Shown here: positions 52,398 through 60,762 of the stretch, piece by piece | Numbering within the stretch: position 1 is the first letter of the stretch | Layout: the number at the start of each line of letters is the position of its first letter | Assembly (NCBI RefSeq): GCF_029714285.1 | Contig: NZ_CP121662.1 | Span: 1,674,001-1,738,000, forward strand | Direction: 5' to 3' | Length of the DNA stretch: 64,000 bases | From: Rhizobium sp. CB3090 | GTDB lineage: Bacteria > Pseudomonadota > Alphaproteobacteria > Rhizobiales > Rhizobiaceae | Made by a program: the position numbers and the translations under genes | Notes under the pieces: generated by a model | What the model saw: only the letters and a program-made list of their open reading frames with translations | Databases searched by the model: none | What the model was told of the DNA's origin: nothing

Positions 52398-52826
52398 TCA
52401 CTCGCTGATGATGATGCGGGTGTTTCTCAATCCCGCCTGCGACGCCATCGAGAAGAAGGTAGCCGCATTTCGTGGTTCCAGACGTACGCAGCCATGCGAG
52501 GCGGGTCGGCCGAGATGCTTCAGCTCATAGGTACCGTGCACCGCATAGCCGCCGTCGAAGAAGACTGCATAGGGCATCGGCGCATTGTCGTATTTCTTCG
52601 AGCGATGATCGCGCGACAGCCACTTCGCCGTATAGGAGCCGGTCGGGGTGACATAACCTCTGCGCGCCGTCGATACTTTCCAGCGATACTTGAAAACGCC
52701 GTCTTCGGAAACGGTCATAGTCTGCGATCGAAGATCAACATTGGCGAGAACAGTTCCAGCCTGTGCTGTCGTGACATGAAACTGCAGGCATAAACATGCG
52801 GCAGCGGCTGCCGTTATCCGTTTCAT
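52398..52826 (-). CDS. L,D-transpeptidase (YkuD) family protein
   Basis: This is a 142-residue exported protein with a signal peptide ending near TAQAG and a YkuD domain. The active-site motif is VHGTYELKHLGRPASHGCVRL with the nucleophile Cys. Such enzymes make 3-3 peptidoglycan cross-links or attach proteins to the wall. This is a minimal version without a binding module. The start at 52826 has GGAGGGGCGA upstream, and Met 52841 is an alternative. Confidence 0.9.
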   Translation of the reverse strand: MKRITAAAAACLCLQFHVTTAQAGTVLANVDLRSQTMTVSEDGVFKYRWKVSTARRGYVTPTGSYTAKWLSRDHRSKKYDNAPMPYAVFFDGGYAVHGTYELKHLGRPASHGCVRLEPRNAATFFSMASQAGLRNTRIIISE

Positions 52827-52948
52827 CTTTCGCCCCTCCATCGTTTGCTTCTTTTTGAAACAATTCCGATAAAGGGAAGAACTATCAGCTCTCTGATTAT
52901 ACTAGATTAATACAGATAGTGAGCAATTCGTTAACGCGGATCGACCGT

Positions 52949-53929
52949 TCACAACAGCAACAGGAAGACCGCGAAGGCGACGAGCGTGAGCATCGTGCAT
53001 GCCGAATAGAAAATCGAGATACCGCTGTCGACATCGTTGACGGTGGCGATATCGCGGCCGGAACCGTTGATCATCGGTTCGCGCACGACCTCGCCGCCAT
53101 AGATGCGCGGCCCGGCAAGCTGGATATCCAAAGCGCCGGCCATCGCCGCCTCCGGCCGGCCGGAATTCGGTGAGCGGTGCAGTCCGCCATCGCGAACCGC
53201 AACGCGGATCGTATTGCCGAGCGCCGAAATCCCCTTTTGGGCGAGCGCACCGGCGGCGATCAGCAGGATCGACAGCCGCGCCGCCGGCCAGTTGGCGACG
53301 TCGTCCAGCCGGGCGGCTGCCCAGCCGAAATCGATATAGGTCTCGGATTTATGGCCGATCATCGAATCGGCGGTGTTCAGCATCTTGTAGACGAACAGGC
53401 CCGGCAGGCCGAAAACGGCATACCAGAGCGCCGGCGCCACGACACCATCGGAAAAATTCTCGGCAAGGCTCTCGATCGCGGCGCGGCAAACCCCGGGCTC
53501 GTCCAGAGTTTCAGGATCGCGCCCGACGATGCGCGATACGGCGCGGCGTCCGCCATCCAGTCCTTCGCTCCGCAACGCCTTCGATACCTCGCCGACATGT
53601 TCGGCCAGGCTCTTCTGCGCCAGGAAGATCGCCACTAAGCCCGCTTCGACCAGGATGCCGAGCCAGCCGAAGAAGGCAAGCAGACCATGTACGGCCGATC
53701 CTGCAATGACTGCGCCGAAAAGCAGCGCGAGGATCGACATCACGCCATTGCGGCGGCGCGCCAGACCCGGCAGATCCCTGACGTTGAAATGGCGGTCGAA
53801 AAAGGAAATCGCCTTGCCGAACAGCACGACGGGATGCGGCAGGCGCTGCCACAGCCAATCCGGATCGCCCACGAAGCGATCCAAAAGCAATGCCAGAACG
53901 AGGATAAGCAAGTGTTCGTCGATGATCAT
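52949..53929 (-). CDS. cobD: Adenosylcobinamide-phosphate synthase
   Basis: This membrane enzyme (CbiB in Salmonella naming) attaches the aminopropanol (phosphate) linker to cobyric acid. It has 326 residues with several hydrophobic helices. Marks are LLDRFVGDPDWLWQRLPHPVVLFG near the start, AAIESLAENFSDGVVAPALWYAVFGLPGLFVYKMLNTADSMIGH in the middle, and NSGRPEAAMAGALDIQL. It is the last gene of the cobA-cobB-cobC-cobD operon and overlaps cobC by four bases. Confidence 0.95.
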   Translation of the reverse strand: MIIDEHLLILVLALLLDRFVGDPDWLWQRLPHPVVLFGKAISFFDRHFNVRDLPGLARRRNGVMSILALLFGAVIAGSAVHGLLAFFGWLGILVEAGLVAIFLAQKSLAEHVGEVSKALRSEGLDGGRRAVSRIVGRDPETLDEPGVCRAAIESLAENFSDGVVAPALWYAVFGLPGLFVYKMLNTADSMIGHKSETYIDFGWAAARLDDVANWPAARLSILLIAAGALAQKGISALGNTIRVAVRDGGLHRSPNSGRPEAAMAGALDIQLAGPRIYGGEVVREPMINGSGRDIATVNDVDSGISIFYSACTMLTLVAFAVFLLLL

Positions 53930-54924
53930 ATCGAATAAGCCTCAAGTGCCCCGGCAAGCCTGCGATCGGCGACCTCGTCTGAAGCAAGGCCAAAGCGCAG
54001 CCAATTGGGCGCATAGTCGAACTTGCGGACGAGAATATGATGGCGGCAGAGATGCGCATATATGTCGCTGGCGCGATCATCGGCGACCAGCGCGAACAGC
54101 CCCGTTCCGCCTGCAACCTGAAGCTTGGCTCGGCTAAGGACTGCATCAAGCGCCGATCTGCGATCGAGAATGCGGTTGCGAATGGTGGTCGTGTCACCGG
54201 CCATCAAGGAGGCAGCCAATGAAAGTGCCGGTCCGGAAACGGCCCACGGACCGAGCCAATCCTCGAAACGTTCCAGGATGGAGGCCCGAGCGATGACGAA
54301 ACCGAGGCGCAACCCGGCTAAGCCGAAGAATTTGCCGAAGGAACGAAAAATGATGAGGTTCGGCATGGAGGATGCATAAGGCGCCAGGCTGCTTTCCGGC
54401 TCCATATCCCCGAACGCTTCGTCAATCACCAGCAGTCCGCCGCGCTGTTGCAGCTCGTCATGCAATTCTCTCAGCCGGTCGACGGACAGCGTGCGGCCAT
54501 CCGGATTGTTGGGATTGACGGCGATCACCAGCCTCTGTTCGCAAGTGAGATCACCGATTCCCGCAATCTGGACAGCGGGCGTACCAGCAAGCGCAAAGGC
54601 GCGGACGTATTCCCCGTAGGTCGGCGACAGGATCGCCGCGCTGTCTGCCGTTCCAAGCCGTGGCAGTAGCTGGATCACCGATTGCGTACCGGGGACAGGC
54701 AGCGGCAGGATGTCGCCGCTGCGATAATAGGCCCTCGCCGACTCTCTCGCCCGTTCCATCAGATCCTGGTCCGGCAACCGATGCCAGGCAGAAACGGGAA
54801 CCTCCGGCAAGGCGATGGGATTGGGATTGATCCCTGTCGACAGGTCCAGCCAGTCCTCCGGGCGTCCGCCATAAAGCCGAGCCGCCGCCGCGATGCCGCC
54901 GCCGTGTACGATCCTGTTCGTCAT
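53926..54924 (-). CDS. cobC: Threonine-phosphate decarboxylase
   Basis: This PLP enzyme makes (R)-1-amino-2-propanol phosphate from threonine phosphate for the cobalamin linker. It has 332 residues. The aminotransferase class I fold shows LDLSTGINPNPIALPEV at the start, VNPNNPDGR for substrate contact and the PLP-Lys in IFRSFGKFFGLAGLRLGF. It overlaps cobD and cobB by four bases on either side, so the four genes are one translationally coupled operon. Confidence 0.93.
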   Translation of the reverse strand: MTNRIVHGGGIAAAARLYGGRPEDWLDLSTGINPNPIALPEVPVSAWHRLPDQDLMERARESARAYYRSGDILPLPVPGTQSVIQLLPRLGTADSAAILSPTYGEYVRAFALAGTPAVQIAGIGDLTCEQRLVIAVNPNNPDGRTLSVDRLRELHDELQQRGGLLVIDEAFGDMEPESSLAPYASSMPNLIIFRSFGKFFGLAGLRLGFVIARASILERFEDWLGPWAVSGPALSLAASLMAGDTTTIRNRILDRRSALDAVLSRAKLQVAGGTGLFALVADDRASDIYAHLCRHHILVRKFDYAPNWLRFGLASDEVADRRLAGALEAYSI

Positions 54925-56228
54925 GCGGCCTCACGGGCAAGATCGATCAGATGCATATAGGAACCGGCGACATTGCCGCGCTGCAGGCCGGCCATGCCGA
55001 GATCGGTCCCAAGCGCGTCCTTGACCGCAAACAGCCGATCCGCCGCGCCTTCGGAGACGATGGTCGAATAATGAAATTCGTGCGCGGTCATCGGCCGATC
55101 GAAGAATGAGCCGGCAAGCGGCACGACGCGCCGGTAACCGAGATGCCGCTGGCGCTTCTCATAGCTCGTGACGACAGGCAGCAGCCCGAGCATTTCATGC
55201 CGCATGCCGGTGGCATCCACCAATCCTTCGCCGAGCACCATGTAGCCACCACACTCGCCATAAATTCGCACACCCCGCGCGGCGGCTGCCTTCAGTGCCT
55301 CTTGAAAATGGAAGGCCGCCGCAAGCCTGCCCGCATGCAATTCCGGATAACCACCCGGCAGATAAATCGCATCGGCATCATCAGCCGGAGCTTCATCGGC
55401 AAGCGGCGAGAAAAACGAAATCTGCGCGCCACGGCGGCGCCAGCCGAGCAGCATATGCTCGTAGCAGAAGGCGAAGGCGATATCGCGCGCTACGGCGATG
55501 CGCTGTCCAAACGGCATCAGCCGCGCGATGTTGGCGACCGACGGCCGGACGATATTCAGATGTGCGGCGCGCAGCAGCAGTCCGAAATCGCATGCTTTGG
55601 ACACCGTCTCCGCCGCATGTTCTATAAACGCCTCCAACCCCGCATGTTCTCCGGCCTGTACCAGCCCAAGATGCCGCTCCGGCAGCGTCAGCCCCTTGTC
55701 GCCGCGAATGACGGCGGCCACGGGAACGCGAACGGCCTCCAAGGCCTGGCGCAACATCGCCTCGTGCCGGTCGCTGCCGACACGGTTGAGGACGACGCCG
55801 GCAATGCGGACATCGGCGCGGAAATTGGCAAAGCCGCTGACGAGCGCGGCAATCGACTGCGACATCCGCGAGGCATCGACCACTAGCACGACGGAAAGCC
55901 CAAGGAAGGCGGCGAGATCGGCCGGCGTGCCCGAACCATCCGCGGCACCATCGAACAATCCCATCATAGCTTCGATGATCAGCATCCGCCCGCCGGCACG
56001 ATGCAAAGCCGAATTGGCGGAGATCAATTCGGGGCGCATAGCCCAGGGATCGAAATTAAGGCAGGGCGAACCGCTGGCGGCAGCAAGGAAGGCGGGATCG
56101 ATATAGTCAGGGCCGGCTTTGCCCGGAGCCACCGCGATCCCCCTTTTCCGCAACGCGCGCAAGAGGCCGAGCGTGACCGTGGTCTTGCCCGAACCGGAAG
56201 ACGGCGCGGCGATCAGCAAGCCGCTCAT
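54921..56228 (-). CDS. cobB: Hydrogenobyrinic acid a,c-diamide synthase
   Basis: This enzyme amidates the a and c side chains of hydrogenobyrinic acid using ATP and glutamine. It has 435 residues. The P-loop at the N-terminus is APSSGSGKTTVTLG. The C-terminal class I glutamine amidotransferase domain has its Cys in IYGECGGYMVLGEGL and an FHYS His near the end. With cobN it belongs to the aerobic pathway, because cobalt is inserted after this step. Confidence 0.95.
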   Translation of the reverse strand: MSGLLIAAPSSGSGKTTVTLGLLRALRKRGIAVAPGKAGPDYIDPAFLAAASGSPCLNFDPWAMRPELISANSALHRAGGRMLIIEAMMGLFDGAADGSGTPADLAAFLGLSVVLVVDASRMSQSIAALVSGFANFRADVRIAGVVLNRVGSDRHEAMLRQALEAVRVPVAAVIRGDKGLTLPERHLGLVQAGEHAGLEAFIEHAAETVSKACDFGLLLRAAHLNIVRPSVANIARLMPFGQRIAVARDIAFAFCYEHMLLGWRRRGAQISFFSPLADEAPADDADAIYLPGGYPELHAGRLAAAFHFQEALKAAAARGVRIYGECGGYMVLGEGLVDATGMRHEMLGLLPVVTSYEKRQRHLGYRRVVPLAGSFFDRPMTAHEFHYSTIVSEGAADRLFAVKDALGTDLGMAGLQRGNVAGSYMHLIDLAREAA

Positions 56229-57073
56229 GCCGGCACCTTATGACCCGCACTTGCTCGCACCTCCGTCTCCGGCAGAAGCTTGCGGCCGGATAGAGCGCCA
56301 AGCCAGTCGAGCGAAGAGCGCAGCTTGACCACATTGCCGACCACGACAATCGCCGGCGGTTCCATGCCGGATGCGGCGACATCGGCTTCGGCCTGCCCAA
56401 GCGTCGTCTCCAGCACCTGCTGCGCCGGCGTGGCAGCATTGCAGACGAAGGCAACCGGCTCATCGGCCGAACGACCGGCAGCGATGAGATTGGCGCTGAT
56501 CTGCGCGATATGCTTCATCGCCATATACATGACGATGACCGGCGAGCCCTTGCCGATCGCTGCCCAATTGATCGCATCCGGCACGACGCCGGAGGAATCA
56601 TGGCCGGTGAGGAAGGTGACGGCATGATTGACGTCGCGATGGGTGACAGGAATGCCTGCATAAGCGAGGCCACCGATACCGGCGGTAATACCCGGTACGA
56701 TACGGAACGGAATCCCGTGTTCGACCAGCGTCAGCGCTTCTTCGCCGCCACGCCCGAACACGAAGGGATCGCCGCCCTTCAGCCGCAACACACGTTTGCC
56801 CGCACGTGCCAACTCGACAAGACGCAGGGAAATATCCCGCTGCTTGGCGGACGGCTTGCCGCCGCGCTTGCCTGCGTATTCCAATACCGCGCTGGGATGG
56901 GCGAGTTTCAGGCAGTCCTCGTTGACGAGCGCATCGTGCACGATGATATCGGCCTCGGCCAATCCCTTCGCCGCCAGCAAGGTCAAAAGCCCAGGATCGC
57001 CCGGCCCAGCGCCGACAAGCCAGACGGAGCCCGGCTCAAGCGCCGGCAGATTGGAAAATGCGGTATCGTTCAT
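56225..57073 (-). CDS. cobA: Uroporphyrinogen-III C-methyltransferase
   Basis: This enzyme adds two methyl groups (C2 and C7) to uroporphyrinogen III, giving precorrin-2, the branch point to cobalamin (and siroheme). It has 282 residues. S-adenosylmethionine-binding loops include VGAGPGDPGLLTLLA, LRLKGGDPFVFGRGGEE, PGITAGIGGLAYAGIPVTHRD and MYMAMKH. It lacks the CysG oxidase domain, so it is the single-function form. The ATG at 57073 has AGGTGGG just upstream. First of four coupled genes. Confidence 0.94.
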   Translation of the reverse strand: MNDTAFSNLPALEPGSVWLVGAGPGDPGLLTLLAAKGLAEADIIVHDALVNEDCLKLAHPSAVLEYAGKRGGKPSAKQRDISLRLVELARAGKRVLRLKGGDPFVFGRGGEEALTLVEHGIPFRIVPGITAGIGGLAYAGIPVTHRDVNHAVTFLTGHDSSGVVPDAINWAAIGKGSPVIVMYMAMKHIAQISANLIAAGRSADEPVAFVCNAATPAQQVLETTLGQAEADVAASGMEPPAIVVVGNVVKLRSSLDWLGALSGRKLLPETEVRASAGHKVPA

Positions 57074-57083
57074 CCCACCTGTC

Positions 57084-57209
57084 CTATGCCCGGATGACCA
57101 AAATTGCAATCTTGAGAATGGGATAAGGCCACCACGGCTCGAGTCTCATTTCCCTCTGGAAATGATAGGACAAATCAGGCCTCGGCAGCAGCAACGCTGC
57201 GCTATTCAT
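57084..57209 (-). CDS. Possible 41-residue upstream reading frame of cobA
   Basis: An ATG frame preceded by GGGGAAA encodes NSAALLLPRPDLSYHFQ and ends KIAILVIRA, ten bases before the cobA ATG. It could be a leader peptide, or chance. No cobalamin riboswitch pattern was seen around it. Confidence 0.25.
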   Translation of the reverse strand: MNSAALLLPRPDLSYHFQREMRLEPWWPYPILKIAILVIRA

Positions 57210-57333
57210 TTTCCCCAGTGCGACGAAGACGCCGGAAGGAAGAGCCAACGCCTTGCTCTGACTCAAGTTGTCAGGCTACCAGTGCAACAATTTGATAATA
57301 TTGCAAAATAAAGAAGCCCGCGAACAAAAAGCT

Positions 57334-57369
57334 TTCGGAGAGGGCAGCAGCACCGCCGCCCTCTCCGAA
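57334..57369 (-). terminator. Intrinsic terminator of the nucleoside hydrolase gene
   Basis: TTCGGAGAGGGC and GCCCTCTCCGAA form a perfect 12-bp stem seven bases past the stop codon. On the minus strand it is followed by AAGCTTTTTGTTC with a run of five T. Confidence 0.8.
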
Positions 57370-57375
57370 TCCATG

Positions 57376-58335
57376 TCAGTGGTTCGCCTTGCCGAGAATC
57401 ACATCGCGGATCAGGTCGATAACCGCTTGCGAGCGGATGCCGGTGCAGACGATTTGGCTCGGCAGATTATCCCATTCGTTCGGCGGAAAATGTCGGCCGT
57501 TCGGCTTTACGATCGTCTGGCCGTCGGCAATACCGCCACAGACGACACGTACCGAACCCTCGATGGTATCGAACAGCTCCGGCGCGACGACATAGACGCA
57601 GGCGCAGCTATCGTGCACCATCATGCCGTCATCCACCGCATGGCTGTAGAAATCGATGTAGGACTGCGACAGGTCGGACAGCAACTGCACGGACGGACCT
57701 CCAGCCTTTGCCATGTCCGCAAGATAGCTGCGGCTCATCGTCGTGACCGCGGTCACGTCGAGACCGACGACGACGACTTTCCAGGCCGCAGTCATGACGG
57801 CATCGGCGGCTTCCGGATCGCCGTGGATATTGGCTTCCGCCACCGGCGAGACGTTGCCCGGAACATAGAAATTGCCACCCATGATGACGACGTCTTTCAC
57901 CAGCCTGGCGATCTCCGGATCTTGCTTCAGGGCTAGTGCCAGATTGGTCATGCGGCCGACAGCAACGAGCGTCACCTCACCCGGATTGGCGCGGACGGTA
58001 TCGATGATGAACTGATGGGCCGGACGCGGATCGGTCGGCAGATCGATCATTGCCGGCACTTCGATATCGCCGAGGCCGTTGTGGCCATGCACGAAAGTAG
58101 GCCAATCCCGCTCCTTTCGCGACGGATCGAACGTGACGCTGGCGCCGCGGGCAACCGGGCAGGTAATATCCCACTCGCGCTTCAGAAACAGCGCATTGCG
58201 CGTCGTCGTGTCGACGGAAGCATTGCCGAAAACGGTGGTGATGCCGAGAAGATCGATATCCGGATGACGGTGCAGGAAGAGAAGCGCCATGGCGTCGTCG
58301 ACGCCAGGGTCCGTGTCGTAAATGACCTTGTGCAT
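57376..58335 (-). CDS. Nucleoside hydrolase (IUNH family)
   Basis: This is a 319-residue enzyme that splits nucleosides into base and ribose. The calcium-binding motif is IYDTDPGVDDAMAL. Further marks are HGHNGLGD, IMGGNFYVPGNVSPVAEANIHGDPEAAD with catalytic residues and MMVHDSCACVYVVAPELF. Substrate preference (inosine/uridine or other) is not decided. AAGGA precedes the ATG and a strong terminator follows, so it is a unit of its own between cobA and cobE. It has no role in cobalamin synthesis that I know of. Confidence 0.9.
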   Translation of the reverse strand: MHKVIYDTDPGVDDAMALLFLHRHPDIDLLGITTVFGNASVDTTTRNALFLKREWDITCPVARGASVTFDPSRKERDWPTFVHGHNGLGDIEVPAMIDLPTDPRPAHQFIIDTVRANPGEVTLVAVGRMTNLALALKQDPEIARLVKDVVIMGGNFYVPGNVSPVAEANIHGDPEAADAVMTAAWKVVVVGLDVTAVTTMSRSYLADMAKAGGPSVQLLSDLSQSYIDFYSHAVDDGMMVHDSCACVYVVAPELFDTIEGSVRVVCGGIADGQTIVKPNGRHFPPNEWDNLPSQIVCTGIRSQAVIDLIRDVILGKANH

Positions 58336-58501
58336 GATTTTTCCTTACGAATATTCTTATGAAGCTCGATATCGCCCAAAATGGCGCCGTACCATCGGAA
58401 ATCTCGCTTGGGCTGCACGGATACACGAGATCGACGGCCTGCGAAATGCCGCACCGATGCCACACCAATCATTTTCGAGGTGTGCGCTATGGCATCGGCG
58501 T

Positions 58502-58909
58502 TCAGTCGATTTTCGCAATTGCTGCGGTGGCAAAGCCGGATTTGACTTTCGGAAGAACAAGCTCGGCAACGGGTCCGGCCGCCGCCAGCGCAGCCGCCTC
58601 GGCGACCCCGTGACAGCCGACGCGAGCAAAGACGAGCTCGGATGGATTCTTTAGGCGAGGTGTCTCCCGCTCCAACGTTGCGGCGTCGAAAAAGCGCAGC
58701 GGCAATTGGAGATGAGCAGCGGTTTCGACGATCGCCGGCTCGTTGCTCCGCGTATCGATCGAGGCGATCGCAAGGACCTGAGCGACCGCTATTCCGCTCT
58801 CCCGCAAGGCATGTTCGACAAGCAGGCGCAGATCGTTCCAGTCCGTACCGCGCTCGCAGCCGAGGCCGAGAATGTAGCGGGGGGCAATAGGTTTAGGCTG
58901 TGTCGTCAT
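58502..58909 (-). CDS. cobE: Cobalamin biosynthesis protein CobE
   Basis: This is a 135-residue protein like the CobE/CbiG C-terminal domain. It contains YILGLGCERGTDWNDLRLLVEHALRE, LAIASIDTRSNEPAIVETAAHLQLPLRFFDA and FARVGCHGVAEAAALAAAG. It is required for aerobic cobalamin synthesis, but its precise reaction is not established. The start at 58909 has GAGGCCC upstream. It is transcribed away from the TSUP gene. Confidence 0.9.
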   Translation of the reverse strand: MTTQPKPIAPRYILGLGCERGTDWNDLRLLVEHALRESGIAVAQVLAIASIDTRSNEPAIVETAAHLQLPLRFFDAATLERETPRLKNPSELVFARVGCHGVAEAAALAAAGPVAELVLPKVKSGFATAAIAKID

Positions 58910-59017
58910 GTGGGCCTCAGCGACGGCAATTATAGTCTGGCAAATCCGATCTCGCGGCAAAACGCACTCACCTGACCATCTACAGAGCCATCCCCCTGCC
59001 CGTCAATTTCGCCCGGT

Positions 59018-59881
59018 GTGTCCCATTATCAATTGCACTGGCGCAATTGCAGTGCCAGAAGACATACGAAACCAAACGCCTTCGAGTTCCCCACCTTGCA
59101 AGACATCACCCTTCATCTGCTGCTTCTGCTCTTCGCCGCCGCCTTCTTTGCCGGTTTTGTCGATTCCATTGCCGGTGGCGGCGGACTGATTACCGTGCCT
59201 GCCATGCTGCTTGCCGGCATTCCGCCTTTGCAGACGCTCGGCACTAACAAGCTGCAATCGATCTGCGGTGCCGCCTCTGCGACCATCGCCTATGCCCGCC
59301 AGGGCCACGTGCAGCTTCGCACGCAATTGCCGATGGCGCTGACGGCAGTTATCGGCGGCATGCTGGGTGCAGCGCTGGCGACGATCATGCCAGGCGATGT
59401 CCTGCGTATCATACTGCCGTTCCTGTTGATCGCCATCGCGCTCTATTTCGCTTTCAAGCCCAATCTCAACGATATCGAAAAACACGGCCGCATGAGTGCC
59501 GCGCTTTTCGGTTTCACCTTCGTGCCGCTCATCGGCTTTTACGATGGCGCCTTCGGCCCCGGAACGGGCTCGTTCTTCATGCTCGCTTTCGTCACACTCG
59601 TCGGCTTCGGCATGCTGAAGGCGACAGCTCATACGAAGCTGTTGAATTTCGGTTCCAACCTCGGCAGCTTGATCGTCTTCATCTTCTCCGGCGCCATTCT
59701 CTGGAAGGTGGGGCTCACCATGGGGCTTGGGCAGTTCCTCGGCGCCCAAGTCGGTTCAAGGCTTGCCATGCGTATCGGCGCAAAACTGATCAAGCCGCTG
59801 CTGGTGATCGTCTGCATCGCCTTCGCCATCAAGCTGCTGGCCGATCCGACCAATCCCGTTCGCGTCTGGCTGGGGCTCTGA
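59018..59881 (+). CDS. TSUP (TauE/SafE) family permease
   Basis: This membrane protein has about eight helices and two copies of the TSUP motif: GFVDSIAGGGGLITVPAMLLAG with TLGTNKLQSI in the first half and GFYDGAFGPGTGSFFMLAFV with KLLNFGSNLGSLI in the second. Family members export sulfur-containing organic anions, and some are suggested metal carriers. The start is uncertain: GTG 59018 gives 287 residues, while TTG 59096 would start right at the conserved region. It lies between divergent cobE and convergent cobO, so a cobalt or cobalamin link is possible but only by position. Confidence 0.85.
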   Translation: MSHYQLHWRNCSARRHTKPNAFEFPTLQDITLHLLLLLFAAAFFAGFVDSIAGGGGLITVPAMLLAGIPPLQTLGTNKLQSICGAASATIAYARQGHVQLRTQLPMALTAVIGGMLGAALATIMPGDVLRIILPFLLIAIALYFAFKPNLNDIEKHGRMSAALFGFTFVPLIGFYDGAFGPGTGSFFMLAFVTLVGFGMLKATAHTKLLNFGSNLGSLIVFIFSGAILWKVGLTMGLGQFLGAQVGSRLAMRIGAKLIKPLLVIVCIAFAIKLLADPTNPVRVWLGL

Positions 59882-60117
59882 AACAGGCGGCTTTGATTAC
59901 CTGCCACCTAATTGATAGTGCTGAAGGCGGCAGTCACACGGAATAACTGAAGCCTTTCAGCCAACCGTCTCAGCCGCCAATCCAACATGAACTCCCCGAC
60001 ATTCATCGCCACGCCATTCACCATCGTCTCGATCCGGTGGAGCCCTGGACAACCTTTCGCGTTGGCGGTCCGAAGATTTACATCGCCTCCGCCGACCGAA
60101 GCGCACCGCTGCTCTGA

Positions 60118-60762
60118 TCAGAATTCGACGCCAGGCTGTCCCTTGATGCCGGAGCGGAACGGATGCTTGATCAGCTCCATCTCGGTGACGAGATCGGCGA
60201 TCTCGATCAATTCTTCCTTCGCGTTGCGGCCAGTCAATACGACATGCGTCATGTGCGGCTTCTCGGTTTTCAGGAAGTCGAGGACGTCGTTGATATCGAG
60301 ATAGTCGTAGCGCAGCGCGATGTTGATTTCGTCGAGAAGCACCATGGAATTGCGCTCGTCGCGGATCAACTCCTTGGCCTTCTCCCAGGCAGCGCTGGCG
60401 GCTGCCACGTCACGGGCACGATCCTGTGTCTCCCAGGTGAAACCCTCGCCCATGGTGTGGAACTGGCAGATATCGGAGAAATGCTTTTCGATGAGATCCC
60501 GCTCGCCGGTCCACATCGCGCCCTTGATGAACTGCACCACCGCACACGGCTTACCATGGGCGATGTGACGGAAAATCATCCCAAAGGCGGCCGACGACTT
60601 GCCCTTGCCTTTACCGGTATGGACGATGATCAGTCCCTTCTCATCCGTTTTCTTCGCCATGATCTTGTCACGCGCGACCTTCTTCTTGGCCATTTTCTCG
60701 GCATGGCGGGCGTCATCGTTCTTCGGTGCTTCAGTGCCCGTTTCGGCTATCTCTTCGCTCAT
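60118..60762 (-). CDS. cobO: Cob(I)yrinic acid a,c-diamide adenosyltransferase
   Basis: This enzyme transfers the adenosyl group of ATP to cob(I)yrinic acid diamide, forming the upper ligand. It has 214 residues when started at the ATG at 60762, the usual length. The P-loop is VHTGKGKGKSSAAFG, then VVQFIKGAMWTGERDLI, MGEGFTWETQD and LLDEINIALRYDYL. GGGAGG lies six bases before this ATG, so it is probably used. The same frame, however, is open without a stop through the upstream cupin gene (see the 60118-61353 entry), so a fused product is also possible. Confidence 0.93.
   Translation of the reverse strand: MSEEIAETGTEAPKNDDARHAEKMAKKKVARDKIMAKKTDEKGLIIVHTGKGKGKSSAAFGMIFRHIAHGKPCAVVQFIKGAMWTGERDLIEKHFSDICQFHTMGEGFTWETQDRARDVAAASAAWEKAKELIRDERNSMVLLDEINIALRYDYLDINDVLDFLKTEKPHMTHVVLTGRNAKEELIEIADLVTEMELIKHPFRSGIKGQPGVEF

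Noticed and set aside
59947..60117. Short plus-strand frame ending IYIASADRSAPLL just before the cobO stop
   Set aside because: It has no ATG, GTG or ribosome site and no family resemblance strong enough to call a gene remnant. I see nothing else in the 236-base gap.
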